64,000 bases of DNA from Rhytidiadelphus loreus (Eukaryota; Streptophyta; Bryopsida; Hypnales; Hylocomiaceae). Position 1 is the stretch's first letter. Each line of letters starts with the position of its first letter. Below are positions 1-13,712 of the stretch, one piece after another. Below the pieces are notes generated by a model. The model searched no databases, had not been told where the DNA came from, and worked only from the letters and a program-made list of their open reading frames with translations. The translations under genes and the position numbers were made by a program. The stretch lies in the NCBI GenBank assembly GCA_947034895.1, contig OX344765.1, forward strand, positions 45,699,001 through 45,763,000, written 5' to 3'.

Positions 1-1240
1 GTGAGGTATTTCTGGAGTACCAATGCTAGCAGTTGTATGATGAGCTTTTTCACAAACCCAAGCCAACTTGCCTACATGAGAAAGATTGTCCAAAACTCAC
101 AGAAGAGTCTTGAAGAAAGAGTTCTCTTTTCTACAATTGGAGGTGCTAGATTTATTGTAATAAAAGTTTCTCACCTAGTAGGCATACATAGCTTTGACAT
201 GGATGTTATACTCCCCTATTTGGAGCTTCTGCTCCTTCCCCCCTAACAAATACAATCAAGCTATGTACCTCTTGTTCTTCTATTTGAAATAGACATTCTT
301 ATGGTTTGAAATTGCAGCTTCTCTTTTTGAATCATTTGTTTTATTCTTGGGAGGATGCAAAACCAATGGGAGCTTGGGGGGGTCATTTAGAGTGTCCATT
401 AGAAACTACGTGCGAACAAAACTTTGGACCCCCTATATACTTTTTGAATTTTAAATAAAACAAAATTAAAAAAATATGAATAGATTTTCCTACTTTGAAA
501 GTTTATGTTTTGAATTATTGATATTTTTATTTGTTAATAGTAATTAGTTACAAATTTTTGAAGTAAAAAGATACATTGTAGAACTGAAAAATAACTTTCA
601 CACCCCTATATTATATAAGAAAAAATTGTCTAAAATATGAACAAAAAATTCCTAAAAATAACTCTCTATTGAAAGCTCATTTTGAGTTGAATATTGACTC
701 AATGGTCATCTAAATGTGTCCTCTATAATTATGTGAGTTGAAAAACATGCCATTTTAATTCATTTTCAACCTCTTCTAGAAATCATTTCATATTTTATTT
801 GAGTTGGAAATTTTGGCAATAGAAAGCTATAGTCATTATTAAACAATGTTCAAAATTTTAGGTTGAAATTATAGTGTATTAGAAACCACTTGTTTGCACA
901 TGGTTTGTTATAGTAGAACTAAGTGCACCCCCCGAGAATGGGAGCGACAAGGTCTTCTTCAATATTAATATTCTACAATGAGTGCTATAAAAATCACTCA
1001 AGTCTTCTTGGGATTCTTGTAAATGTTCTAACCGTGCATTAGGAATTGAAAATTGAGTTGTTGCATCAAAAGATTTTCCATTTTTGATACCTCAAACCCA
1101 AAGCGCAAATAACCCTTGGACTTTTTTAATTTGACATGGTTTGTGATGCTATTCTAATCCTTGGGAAAAGATAGTTGATCCATTACTAACCGATTAGAAT
1201 TCAAAAGAACTAAATTGAGGAAATGGCAATTTCTTTTATG

Positions 1241-1847
1241 CATTAGAGAAATTCTCAGCCCTCTGGAGGGCCGCTCCAGAGCAGCTGAAAGGACCCCAAG
1301 ATTACATTTAACTTTGCTTAATCCTATAGTCGATCACCGGAAGTCGCGATGTCCAACGACTGTTAGTGGTTCAAAATTCAATGAAATTAAACACAATTCC
1401 TATTTTAAACTTAACTATGAGCGGTTGAAAAACTACAAATTCTAAACTACATATCCCACATGGATTGTTCTACCTCCTACCACCTCATGTGTACATGAAG
1501 AGATTTTCTTCTCATCATTAAACATCCTAAACTAAGTGACTTTAAAAGCTAGTTGAAAAATGTAAGAGTTTCCTAATTTTTTTGGCAACTAGCTTGAAAA
1601 TTCACTTCATTTTGCTTATTTCATTGAATTTGTTTAATTTCCCAATAAATCACCTCGTATTTTCACGCGGTTGATTATTAAACAGACTTCTACTACACTT
1701 TTATTATTGGAGTTTTGACGTTTTTCACGATACTCACCCACTCTAACAATGCACTGCGGCTATATGCCCCTATTATTTCTCACGCGATTAATAGACTGGT
1801 TTGATCACTATGGAGCCGCCCTCTAGGGGGTTGAGAATTTCTCTAAT
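1241..1847. repeat. Inverted-repeat-bounded element (about 607 bp)
   Basis: The segment at 1241-1277 (starting CATTAGAGAAATTCTCA) reappears in inverted orientation at about 1811-1847 with only a few mismatches over some 37 bp. This is the structure of a non-autonomous DNA transposon. No clear target-site duplication was found, so the superfamily is unassigned. Internally it contains one copy of the dispersed repeat also seen near 27.6 and 30.7 kb. Confidence 0.5.
1410..1489 (+). repeat. Dispersed repeat, copy 1
   Basis: Begins CTTAACTATGAGCGGTTGA and ends in CCTCCTACCACC. Related copies lie at 27553-27630 (+) and 30721-30797 (-). All share the cttaactatgag start, a middle containing a cac-tgg/cgg-gttgtt block, and the cctcctaccacc end. 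Confidence 0.5.
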
Positions 1848-4800
1848 GAAAGTGAGATAAGTAAATAAACTTTAGGACAAATTAGGGACAAAATCCAACA
1901 CTAGCTAACAAAGTACTACATAACAAATACAATATTTTCTCAATGCTCCACAAAATCATTAGGAAAAATTTGAGGCCTGCAATGGGCTGCTAGTTTGGAG
2001 TGTCAACAATGCAAAAACAGAAAAAAAAGTGATTAAAAAAAAAAAAAAAAAAATTTAATTTTAAATCCGATGTGGCACTACTAGTGCCATGTCAATGCTA
2101 CGACATATTGGCTTTTTAAATTTAAAAAAAATTTATATCCAAAATTTTTAATTTTTAATTTATTTCCTTATAATTGCACCGCGGCCGGACTGGCACTAAC
2201 AAACATCTTAAGTCCTCAGATTTTTTGTAATGCCTATCAACTTCAAGTTTTTCACCATCATATTACATCGGGACGTCAGGATGTCCGTTAAGATGGTAGG
2301 ATTCAACCCTAACATCCATTAGGATTACAAAAAAAATTAAAAAATTGGATGGCCTGTACATCAAGTTCAACAACTTGTCCATTTAGATCAACAAATATGC
2401 CAGCTAGATCGATGTTGAGACTGTCCATAACAATTAATAGACCTTCCAAATTACAAAAAAACAATTTTTTCGGTAGACATGATCATAACGCGTCCTAAAA
2501 GACACTGACAAACATCTCAACATGAAAAACCAACGTCACATCGGAATAAAAGAGTTTCAACAACTGAAAGATTTCTACAATGAATGGAAATTCATCTCAG
2601 ATAACAATATTCATCAACTAGCAACGCAAATGCAAACCCTTCATTGCAGCAACTTACATTCAATTTCTAGTTCACAATTTACAACTACTATTGGACGATC
2701 TACATACAACACTTGCAACACAACTTTGATTTCACCCCCCCCCCTACTCAAGGTTGCTATGTTTGACTAAATTTTTTGAAAGGATGAATCCGTGAAATTC
2801 CAAGTATATTCTCACTCTACACAAACTATAAAAGAAATCCGAGGCTAGGACTCATAATGATTCTAATCTAAAGATAATTCTTTACAGGTTGTAATACAAA
2901 CTTCACAACTCTCATCTATTGTCCACTCAATATTTCTTCCCCACACTATGCAAGCTTGAGCAAAGCAGCAACAACAACAAGAAAAGCTCAAATTCAAACC
3001 CCTATGTAACAACAACTCATATTTAGTAGTAGAATATGAATGGAAAAGGTAACTAGAATTGCGAAATGCTCCTTGAGAACTTAATCAAATTTTGCAAAGT
3101 ATAGAATGTGGAGGCCAACCACGAAGCAAATGTGGGTGAGCGGGGCTTAACGTCAACATGGCAATGGGGATGCATGGGGGAGCGCGTTGGGTGGATCAGA
3201 GATTGAGAAGGATAGGGGTCAATAGTGAGCGCACACACATGGGGACCTCTAATTTATAATATCACAAGCATGAATCCAAAACTACACTTGAATATTATCC
3301 TTGGAGTCCTATAAACCTTTATATAACTACATCCATCTTGAGAATTTGAAGTAAAAAATAGAATCCAACTGTCACATGTGGCATGTTAAGAGAGAAAACC
3401 CAAGAAGGAACTTTGACATTTGATTATTGCATGAGAAAACTATTTTCCAAGCAACAAAAGGTAGAATAGGATGGTTGATTAGTTGAAGGACATCTACTTC
3501 AATTAAAAAAAGACTATTTTTAAAAGACAATGTTGATGGCAAATAGGCATATAATACAACCAATATAATAACAAACCAAGTAATAAACATACAAATTACT
3601 CTAATAAAAATTTATTTAGTTTTGAGTTGATCTTCTATTTAAAGTGTAAATAGGTCTAAAAGACTTTATTGATGCTCATTCATATAATTTTGGATAGTCA
3701 ACTAATACTTATTAGCCAATTGCCTATCCATGTGAATGGTTGTGACTTGTGTTTGGTGAGTTTAAGTTTTTGTTATCAATAGGAAGAAAATGATGATCAT
3801 TGTAGCAAATAGAGAGAGTTTTTTAGCTCATAGGTGTTGAATGATAAGTTGTTATCAAAGATTTGTGAACAAAAAAAATCCTATATAGTTCATATCTACA
3901 AAATCCTTGGTAATTGAACCTTTACCACTACTCTTTAAAATAGTCCATCAATTCTTTTAGGTAGATTATTAAGAAAAACATTCCTATTATATATTGCCAA
4001 AAAGCAAATTGGCATTTGTCATGTATGATCAACCACAAGAAGTCAAATGCAAGGTCATACATCGGTCATCATCACAGATGTTGAAACCAATGCATGTGCC
4101 AAAAAGATTAACTTCATCTCCTTTGCCTCAACCTATTTTCATCTTAGCCTTAAGATATTTGTCTATCCAAGCTAGCATTCAAATTGAAATAGCATTTTTT
4201 GTAGCTTTGTCAAGGGTGTCATCTACTTCACTTTTTAGTACCTCTCAATCTATCCATTTCCAAATTCTTCTTTATACATACATTTTTGCAAATCCTATTT
4301 CACAAAATAAAAACAAAGTACATGCCTAAATATTTGTTTTCAATCAAATTCTTGAATAATGATCACAAAACCAAATTAAAAAAAAATAGTTGCCTTTTCT
4401 AATTCTTGCATCATTAGATGTTATTTTAGTCAAGGGAAGGGCCGTTTCAGGCCCATTTCCCTAGCTATTCTATATGTAAGGAAAGAACACCAACTTGTCA
4501 GAATATTAAGTTTTTTTTAAGTTTTTAAAAAACTTCTTAGAATGTTTTTTTCATTTTTTTCTTGTAACGTGGCTGAAGTTCAGCCATGTCAAACTTTTGC
4601 GCCACCATAGCAGTGGTGCAATTCCGCCTAATTCCCATAGCCTCGAGAACTCACAGCCCTTTATACCCCTGAAAAAAACATCTAATGTCTCGTTACCAAC
4701 CTTCCACAAATCAATCTTATCTTGTCAAATACAAATGCATGAACACTTGAGTGAAGACATTTCATGTCTTATAACTATTCACACTAAGATTTGTTTAATC

Positions 4801-7180
4801 TTATTGCTAATGGCTAGAAACAACTTTAGAAGCATGCACTAGTTGACTATAGCATTTAAATATTTTTACATCCAATTCTCCCACTCAAAGAATCCCTTAC
4901 AATGACTCTATGGTAAGCATTCCACTTTTTGACGATATCTAAAGTACTTGCTACAATCTATCCATTCCCTAGACTCCAGATTGTGAACGTTCAGATGAGG
5001 ATTGTGAGAGATTTACACAAATTAGATGATTCATTTGACTTAGAAACTTGAACTATCAATGGTTCATTTGGTTTGTCACTATGTGCATCTAGATTCCTAA
5101 GAGAAACATGCAATTATGAGATTAGAAACTGGTGAAGTTGTAGTTGTGCCTTGTAGATCAATAGGTTATCTTGATGCTTAAAAATTCCTTTGTCAATTGC
5201 AACCAAACACTGAGGAATCCAATACATATACATAATCAAGTCACGTCCATATTCAATCTTACACCATCTCCAAACCACATACAAATGCATCCTCCCTTGA
5301 CAACTCTCTTTCAATTTTGAAAGCCTCTTTATCTTTAGTAACAAAGACAAAATGCAACTCACAAGCCTTTTGCAATGGAGCCAAAGACCTTCCTACAACA
5401 AGGGTAAATTTTGCAAGCACAACAACGAAGGTAAACTTTACAAATACAAGACAACGCATGTGAAGATCATATTTGATTATGTATGATATTGCGCAAGATT
5501 TTTTTTTGTTTCATTTATAAAATGTACATTTGCTCTAGATTCTCATAAAAAAAATTGGAAAAATTAAATTAGCCATTTTTTGATACTTCTCTTTATAAAG
5601 CAGACTCATTTTTCTTTATTTAAAAAAGAGTGATCATGTAAAGTTATCATAATCTACAAATCCAATAGTCAGTGTTTTCTATAGTTAATTCCATATACAC
5701 TAGATAGACTAATCTTTACTATTATACAATTATAATTTAAAGATTCACACACATCTACATGCAAAAAAAAAAGTAGATTGACTCATGTATTAGGATTCTC
5801 AAGAAGTGGGTAGCTCTTGAGGATTTAATAGGGCCTATGGGTCACTCTAACCCCTTTGATTAGATTGCTTGGAAGACAATCATATCACATTTCAATTTTT
5901 TTGTATATGAGAGATGTGTACTAACTTATAAACAATGATAATTTGACAAGTGTTCAAGACATTGAAGAGAGAGTATCTTGAGTGTCAAGCAAGGTGTCAA
6001 GTAGGAGGTACTAAAATTGTCTAAGCTCTAGAAATGCTCTTTGATACAAAGGCACACATTGAATTTTTCAATGTACTAATTACATTCTTGAATGTACCAC
6101 TAGTCGACATTTCAAGATGGGGGCACTTTTATATCCTTATGTGATTCTAACTTCAAAATTTATAGCTAAAGATAAACTTCCATTAACCTAGAATAATAAT
6201 TAAAAAATCACCTAGAAAACAAAAATACTAATAAAAAAAATCTACATAAAAGTGTGCATTAAGTTACAAGAAGAGAATAAAATTATAGCCAAATTTTTTT
6301 TTGAAAGAGGCTAGAAAAAAGTAAAGGTGGAAAGTTTCACCATTGAATTATATGACCACCCTAGTCTCACCATTGAAGAACAAATAAAATTTATTTTCCA
6401 ATTTACTTGGATGTACTTCATTCATTTGTGTAGCTCCTACAATAAGCTCCTACAACAATCATAATTCCCCCCTATGCATCCACCTAGCTCTCTTATAGGG
6501 GGGTAACATTGGACTCAAACTTTTTGGATGCTTTAAGTTTGGCAATTAAGCAAAGGTACTCCTTAAATGTAGTTAATCTCTACTCACATAGAAGTGAAAG
6601 CATCATGAAACTTGACAAGGTAACATGAAACTTGACAAAAGCAATTCTGACTCTAAAAAACTTAGAAGCACATTTTCGAGTACAATACAAAATGAAAGTT
6701 TGTACTACTGTATTTTCTCTAGAATCCAAAAAAACATGAAACAACTTGGGGTAGATGAAACTTCCATTTTTCTTTTTTTTCTTTCAAGAGAATTTTGCTG
6801 AAAGATATTTCAAGGGGTCGCTGGTCTCCCGTACACCTGATGAAGAATGTTTTGGGCCCAAAACTGTGACTGTGAGAACCAAAAAAAGAAAAAGAAAAAG
6901 AAGAGAGCGGAAGCATGCCAACTGGTGAAGGCCAACGCAGAAACCTTATCCGGGAGCCAAAGGGTCTTGTAAGCTTAGCAAGCGCCACGGTTGGCTAGCA
7001 TCCGCCATCGCCAGATTTCCTCCTCTCGTACACGAAGCCCCCACAGTCTCGCACTTGCATTCGCTGCTGCAAATCACCATCGCCACAGCTCCACGCACGT
7101 CTCTCCTGTCGCATCCATCAGCTCAGCTAATTCCAGCTGCAAGCGCTTCCATTTCACCGCCGCAGTAGCAGCAGCTCGCC

Positions 7181-8652
7181 ATGGCGTGCGTTGCCGCTTT
7201 GACCAGCTCGTCCGTGGCCGCGCTTGCCGCCACCGCCTCGTCCTCGTCCACCCGCTCGTCGGCCGCGGCGTCGGCGTCGTTGGCGCTCCGTCGCAGTCTC
7301 CTGCATGGCAACCAAGTGGTGCTCAGCTCGCGAAGAGCAGGTGCGAGACAATGCTAACTTAGGGACTTGACTGGACAACATCAATTCATCGAGAATTTGA
7401 ACTCTCGATTTGGGATTGGGTCCAATGCCCGTGGCTGGTCTCCTTGTATTCGAAAGTCTCGCAGTGGGATGGGTGTTGCATGTGGGTGGCCAATTGGCCA
7501 TTGCTTGCAAGAGCGGAATGATTCGATGGCTGCGGATGATTGCTATTGCGTCCGATGTTGGAATCGATCTTAGCCGTGCCTTGTGTGTCGATTCCGTTTC
7601 TGTCTGTGATGATGCCGGTGCTTCCGTTTCTGTCTGTGATGCCGGTGCTTAGTCTATGTAGTGTCATTCTTATGTGGGGATGGAAGGTGTGGATCACGCA
7701 GAGGAATGTGAACAGTGTATGGTGGTGTGGGATTTTCTTCCGGTGGATGATTGGCATGTAATGTTCTGAGGTTGAATTGGTTTAGTATTCACTAATTAGG
7801 GATGACGAGTGTGTTAAATGGAATGTAACTATGCTGAGCATTTGTTTGGCAACGTGCAGAGAGCATGAGGCTGAACCCTGCGCCCATCCGGGCTGTGTCT
7901 GATGACCCCACCACGGACAGCGCTGCCCAACTCCAACAATTCGTCGACGACCTCAAGGCCAAGGTCATTCCCCGAACCCCTCTACCTTACATTTTGAGAA
8001 TGGCATGGACTACTTTGCAGTGGAATTCTGACTTTCTTCCTCACTTCTACTTTTACTTCTTTGAAAAAAAATCTTTACTCCCATCTAGGGTATACACGCA
8101 CTGGAGCTGTTTATCTTCCCTTCGTTTCGTTTCTGACCTAAGTCAATCACATTGCACTTATTCTCTTCGCAAACGGATTTCGTGTTCGAAACGAACCATG
8201 TAGGCTTTATGTATAAATTGACATTAGTTTAGGATGTTGGCATTTTTTTTCTTCACAGAGCATTTCCCGTTCCCTAAATCCTCGATTTTATTTTAATTTA
8301 TTTGGTTTTGCACATACGTCTGGTTGCCGCAACCAACTATAAGTAACCAGAAAACTGACATTGTATTTGTACTGTTGTTGGAAATGACTAACAGTGGGAG
8401 GCAACTGAGAACAAGACCACAGTGGGCGTGTATGCGGGAGGTGCACTGGTAGCCCTGTGGCTGTCCTCCACCATTGTGGGAGCCATCAACGCCGTGCCAT
8501 TGCTGCCCAAGCTCATGGAGCTCGTGGGGCTGACCTACACGGGATGGTTCGTGTACCGCTACTTGCTCTTCAAGAGCAGCCGCAAGGAGCTCGTGGAAGA
8601 CATTGAGGTGCTCAAGGGGAAGATCACTGGCGCTGTGGAATCGGAGAAGTAG
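7181..8652 (+). CDS. CURT1: CURVATURE THYLAKOID 1 (CURT1)-type thylakoid membrane protein, chloroplast precursor
   Basis: The gene product bends thylakoid membranes at grana margins. Three exons fit: 7181-7340, 7860-7963 and 8395-8652, all with GT-AG borders and consistent phases, giving 173 residues. Exon 1 is a Ser/Ala/Arg-rich plastid transit peptide (MACVAALTSSSVAALAATAS...). Exon 2 supplies an acidic linker ending in DDLKAK. Exon 3 carries the family core: an amphipathic start (WEATENKTTVGVY), a first membrane helix (about GGALVALWLSSTIVGAI), the conserved PLLPKLMELVGLTYTGWF turn into a second membrane helix, then a charged C-terminal helix (KELVEDIEVLKGKITGAV). Length and order match the CURT1 family. 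The start is the first ATG that reads into a transit peptide. Which CURT1 paralogue (A-D) it is cannot be told. The exon structure is inferred from splice motifs, not transcripts. Confidence 0.9.
7593..7649 (+). repeat. Short tandem duplication in CURT1 intron 1
   Basis: Two adjacent copies of a 27-30 bp unit (TCCGTTTCTGTCTGTGATG...CCGGTGCT); the first has an extra GAT. It lies within the first intron of the CURT1 gene and has no evident coding role. Confidence 0.7.
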
Positions 8653-8858
8653 ACGGAGCCAGCATTACTAATGGGGTGGAGGCGGTGAATGAAATGCAAA
8701 CTGAGATAAATTATCATGCAGCAGCAGCTCCGCTTGTGAATTTAGTACAGCTTGCTGTTTCCTTTACCTTGCTTCAGTTCAACTTCTCTGTTTCCTAGGT
8801 CAGCTTTGTCCAAATTTTGACGCGCTTTTTGTATTGTATTCATCCTTGCGCAACATCT

Positions 8859-8881
8859 CTCTCTCTCCCTCTCTCCCTCTC
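8859..8881 (+). repeat. CT-rich microsatellite in the CURT1 3' region
   Basis: A run of ctctctctccctctctccctct just beyond the CURT1 coding sequence, probably within or near its 3' untranslated region. Confidence 0.7.
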
Positions 8882-10661
8882 TTGAACTTATCTGACATTG
8901 TCTGAGAATTCAACTGGAAATGCACTCTTCTTTGTATTGGTTATGCTTCAAATGGAGCTGCGCAGTGTCAACAACTATCGTTGTGTTGTGTAATGTTATT
9001 GTACCTAATTTCAACCCTATTCCTAAAACTGACCCATATAGATTCTTGTTTAAAAATGTTTACTCTCATAACACAAGAATCTAGGGTTGATTTGGGGTTC
9101 ACCCATTATCAACAATATCATAAAATACATGGAGTAATATTTTACATAAAGGATGTTGAGTACATTTAGTGTTCTTTGGATGCTCTAAGAGGGCTTTGCG
9201 TGCATGGAAGAATGGATGATTTGCATTTGATTTTTTGTGTGCAATTTTTTTTGATGCTATCTCTATATCATTGACTTAAGTTTAAGACATTTTAATTAAA
9301 TTATTATTTTTATATAGGATAGATTACAAATTAAAAAATGGTACACTATCTATATAAAATAGTGAAATTAGGTTGGTTTAATAATTAGGTTGTCCTTCCA
9401 AGAAAGTTATTATACAAGCCATTAATCCTTGAACGTTGGGCTGGTCATTGTGGAAATCATTTGTTTTATCACCGTGGAAACTGTTGGCTTAAAAAAATGA
9501 AAAAGGTATTCATTGGAAGACAAACTATTGTAGATGATCTTCCCTTTTCACACAAATTTTGGAGGATGAATAGTTGCATTTTTGTCCTACAAGGAGAGAT
9601 TCTTTGTCATTCATCTGCCAAATAACGTCCTCCGCATCGTTTATGGGTTAAAGTCATCATATGTATATGTTAAATATAGAGTGATACAAAAATTATCTTT
9701 ATATTGCAATGTTTAGCACTATGATGTATTTCTATTATGAAATTCTAGATTATTTAAGCATATTTCGTGTTTCATATGAATTTTCTTCATTTTCTCTTCA
9801 AAAAGTCATGATAGTTTGAAAATTTTATAACATACATTAAATATATAATTTCACTAAAAAAAAATGGAGCAAGACTTTCAAATTTGACTACATTGTCATG
9901 GGTGAGGTCTTTTTTAAGTATTAACCTCCAAATGCCTAAGGCATGTTTTGAGCTTCTTGGAATTTGCTCTAAATTGAACAAAAAGTCAACATTTTGATAA
10001 GTTGAATCAATTTTTTTGAATTGTAACCTTACAAATTCCAACTAAACATGTCAAAGATTATATAGGAAAAGAAAATACAACAATATCACTTAAGGATTGA
10101 AAGATTATAATGTTTGATTATAAGTGTGTTAAAACTATGAAAATCTTTGAGCTCTCTTTTTGCATGTCAAATCTAAAAAATTGGTCACCAAGAAAATACG
10201 AGGTTGAAGGGCCTAACAAGCTTAACTCCAATCAATTTATGGCTTCTGAAAATCTTCTCTACAATTTTTTTAAGTAAATTTCTAGTGTAATTTTTTCTCC
10301 AAGATCTAGTGTATTTGAGGCTCATTTCCAAGAGTCCTCAACACTTCAAAAAGTCAAGATTGCAATGGGTATACTTGCACTAAATCTTGAATAGAAAAAT
10401 TAGAATCATTAATTTTCAAAATCGGACTATCAATGCTAAAATTAGACTTCAGAAAGAACCTTTCAAAAATTTAAACTACTAAAAATAGCAATTTAGCAAT
10501 TAGAAAATTGGAAATTAGAAAATAACCGATCTCTTCCTACTAATTTCAATACTTCATAAATTCTTGCAACCTAAACATTAACTTCATCATCAACATTTCA
10601 ACCTACGAATTAGCACTTCTATATAATTATGTAGGTAGTATAAGTTTCCTTTTTTTATTAA

Positions 10662-11463
10662 CCCCTAAGTGCCTAAGCCTTTCCAAGTGTGTTTTTCCCA
10701 TGAAAAAAGAACATGGGCTTACAGTTATCTCCATTGAAACAAAATGATTTTTTTTCAAAATCTAACTGTATGGATGTTTAAAGAGCTTGCTTATTAGTAT
10801 GTACACCAATTTTGAGTGCAAAATTCCATAAGAGTTGTGAGATTATAATAAGAGAAATGTACGTTTTCTATTTTTAATATGTTGTTCTTCTCCACAATGT
10901 TTCAGAAATTTGCACATAAAAGCTTTTTGGGATTAGAAGTGACATGAACAACTACAAATTGTGTTAGCACACTAAAATACCCTTTCAAAAAACTTAATAT
11001 CACTTGAAAAGCTATTAAACTCATTACACAATCCACCTTGCAATTGTTGAGATGCAATTTTTTTAATAAGTATAATTCACAAATAACTCCAAATCAACAC
11101 TTGCTTGTTTAAATTTTCAATGGTGAAAATCATGAAAACACTTTACTCTTTCGATTGGGACCATTTTCAAAGCAAATGAATAAGTGAAAGTTTTTAGATT
11201 TCAAATCAAGTGAAATTGCTCAAAGTTGAAAAATGAAGTAAAATTAGCAAGCTTTACTCTTCCACTAACGGACATAAATGGCTTTGGAGACCTCTCAACA
11301 CTCAAATATGTATCTTTTTCAGTGAAAAATGAAAGTTTTGAATAGTTAATCCTAAAAACTGCCCCCAAATTTTTTTTAAACGGGCAAACGAATTTAGCTG
11401 CCCACTTCAAAATGAGACTGAAATTTCAGATCGACCATATATGGTCGATGAGGCAGTTAGGGG
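10662..11463. mobile_element. piggyBac-like non-autonomous element flanked by TTAA
   Basis: TTAA at 10658-10661 and again at 11464-11467 flank an 802-bp segment. Its ends are inverted repeats starting CCCCTAAGTGCCT on the left and CCCCTAACTGCCT read inward from the right (12 of 13 match). A TTAA target duplication with ends starting CCC is the hallmark of the piggyBac superfamily. There is no transposase frame inside, so it would be a miniature/deletion derivative. The short terminal match leaves room for chance. Confidence 0.5.
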
Positions 11464-11512
11464 TTAAGGGTATATAGTCTTGGTGTCGCTCGTCATTTCT
11501 CTTGAGATTTAA

Positions 11513-11760
11513 CCCCTAAAAGACGGCCAGACTGACCCCCTTATTGCCCTGTTTTATCTATAGGGAAAACACTGTGGAATTTTGTATTTGCAATCAGATG
11601 ATAAAATTTGCAAATTCTGAATTTAGATTTGTAATCAATGGCCCCTAATTAGCTAGGGGAGGTGTAGAGATTAGAAAAATCATATAAAAAATTAGGGGGA
11701 TTTTTTTCACAATAACTCCTGGACGGGGAAATGAGGGGATCAGTTCACCCTGGCCCTAAA
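11513..11760. mobile_element. Possible second TTAA-flanked element, degenerate right end
   Basis: TTAA at 11509-11512 is followed by CCCCTAAAAGACGGCCAGAC. An inverted, decayed match (ending ...CTGGCCCTAAAGGAGTAAA) is found about 250 bp downstream. The left end resembles the element at 10662 and the solo ends near 61316 and 62488. The right boundary is uncertain. Confidence 0.3.
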
Positions 11761-12741
11761 GGAGTAAAGGACCAAGGCCTTTTGCTGCCAAAAAACACTC
11801 AAAATTGCCATTTCTATAGCAAAGAGTAAAAAAATTTGAATTTGAATTTTATTTTTTGCACATTTAACCATATAATCATACACCTAACTAGTATGAGGAT
11901 GTGTGGAAAATATTTCAGAAATTTTGACCACAGATTGCAAGATATCTGCATTTAAAGTGAAAAAAACAAAATTTTGAACCATATTGCGAAACTAGATTAT
12001 TTGACTTTGAACCTTCTTAAATTAAATTTTTTGCACTATAGAGTTGTGAGCTTTAAATCTTTATTGTGAGGAATTGAGTTGAGGGTCTAGGGGGAAAAGA
12101 ATTCAAAAAAACTTAATTTTCATTTAAAAAATTATTATTAAGTAGAAGTAGGTATGAGATAGAAGGAAAATCTAAATTATTAATTTCTCTAAAATGAAGT
12201 TAAAACACACTTATCCCAATTCTGAGATTTTTCTAGGAATCAAACTAAACCATGTGGAACTTCTTTTTTAAAAAATTATAAAAATTGCATTAAAAAATGA
12301 ATCCTACAAGTTATTTTTTCAAGAAGATGGTCTAATTGCCTGAAAAAACAAGATTATCCATAACTTTTTCATTACAAATCCAAATCAAATGAATAAAAGC
12401 TTTCCATGTAGACAAAAATATAATCTATGAGAGGAAAAAATTACAAAAAAGAAATATTCAAATTTTGAATCTTTTTTTTTGCTACCCTCTCTCCTTTGTT
12501 TTGAGCTTATTTGGACATAACTTTTGTTTCCAGGCACCAATTGAAGAAAATTATATTCCCATGAAACTAATCAGGTTTTCTATCTTAAATAAAAGTTTCA
12601 AAAAATCATGACAAAAATTCTGCTCATAGATGCCTGCTTAAAATCCCATTTGTCCTCCAAAGGGACAATGGTCTTGTAGGGGGTAGTTGAGGCGAGACCC
12701 TATGTGAATTGACTCTTAATTTATGCCAACCTTGATAATAT

Positions 12742-12909
12742 CCACTTTGAAAATTCATAGTAATTGCATGTTATATCCCATTTTATTATTATTATTATTT
12801 TATTATTTTATTTTCAATTGCTAATACAAAAAAAATGTTTTTTTCCTTGAAAAATTGAAAGGTGCCTCCAATTATGTTGAATTGCTTATTTTGATGGCTA
12901 TGGGTGTTA
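12742..12909 (+). repeat. Dispersed repeat, copy A (partner at 62241-62399)
   Basis: Shares with 62241-62399 an ACTTTGAAAATTCA start, a TTGCTAATAC-A-rich middle and a GTGCCTCCAA-TATGTTGAATTGCTTA stretch ending in ATGGGTGTT. No coding potential was seen. It is probably part of an old transposable element family. Confidence 0.55.
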
Positions 12910-13339
12910 TTTCACCTCAAGGAATTGTTGTAATTGCATTTTGTACATCATGAACAATTGTACTAACCGACATACTCATCATCAATGTTCATGAAGTTTT
13001 ATGAGTTTGACCAACTATTTCCCCCCAATTCCCCAATTAAACCAGTTTTTTCTATTTTTTTATTCAAAATATAAATTTTGTAGATTTTTTCACTCATTTT
13101 TTCCCAATTCCATTGGCTAACTTTGAACTAGCTGCCGGTTCTTCCCCAACATAACTCATCATACTGTACCTCAGGTGGTCCCATAATACAAGAGTGTTAT
13201 TATACAGAATGCCATGACCGGGCTGTCTGGTCATCCAGTAACCCAACAGTCCAACTTTTTTTGGGGGTCAAGCCTTGCGGACACTTGTGGCCATGGAAGA
13301 CAACCGCCCAGCCAGCTCGGTGGTGGAGCCTTGCTCTCA

Positions 13340-13420
13340 GGCTCGGATCCAACCCTGGCCTTAAATGGTTCGGAACCAAACCTCGCCTCGCATGGCTCGG
13401 ATCCAAACCTGACCTTCCGT
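13340..13420 (+). repeat. Three-copy 27-bp minisatellite
   Basis: Units start at 13340, 13367 and 13394, each beginning GG(C/T)TCGGA(T/A)CCAA. The period is a multiple of three, so reading frames on both strands stay open and encode repetitive peptides (for example GSDP/GSEP...). It sits in a locally GC-rich patch (13.2-13.45 kb) within AT-rich DNA. There is no evidence it is translated. Confidence 0.65.
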
Positions 13421-13451
13421 TGTGGCATATTCTTTAGGACCAAGGTGGTTA

Positions 13452-13712
13452 GAGCATCCCCACCAATCTGTTCTGTATCCCTAAAAATTTAGGGAGAGGA
13501 CCTCAGATGGGGATGGGGATACAGAAGCTTGCACGCATCAATCTGGAAACAAGATCTCTACCCCAAAATTATAGAGAACTTGGTAAAAGTTGGGCCCAAT
13601 TCTCTATATTCAAGCTCATATAGAGAACACGAGGTTTCATCCCTATAAAGTCAAGGTTGACTAGATTGAGGTCCCGAGTTTAGGGAAAGAGAACTCTCTG
13701 GTGGAGATGCTG
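13452..13712. mobile_element. Tourist/Harbinger-like MITE
   Basis: A 261-bp segment is bounded by inverted repeats: GAGCATCCCCACCA on the left and CAGCATCTCCACCA read inward from the right. It is flanked by the trinucleotide TTA at 13449-13451 and 13713-13715. A 3-bp TWA target duplication with this size is typical of PIF/Harbinger miniature elements. The inner parts of the two ends also pair (CTAAA...GGGA and its complement). Confidence 0.65.

Larger units (their letters stand above)
1..6980. other. AT-rich intergenic region, no supported gene
   Basis: No reading frame in this stretch resembles a known protein or shows coding character; open frames are short and scattered on both strands. 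It holds homopolymer and A/T-rich runs (for example the poly-A near 2035-2053), a fragment of a dispersed repeat near 1.4 kb and an inverted-repeat element at 1.2-1.85 kb. The last few hundred bases (about 6.8-7.18 kb) become GC-richer and probably contain the promoter and 5' leader of the CURT1 gene that starts at 7181. Confidence 0.6.

Noticed and set aside
7123..7757. Several long open frames on both strands over CURT1 exon 1 and intron 1
   Set aside because: They are by-products of GC-rich transit-peptide sequence; only the frame from 7181 splices into the conserved CURT1 core.
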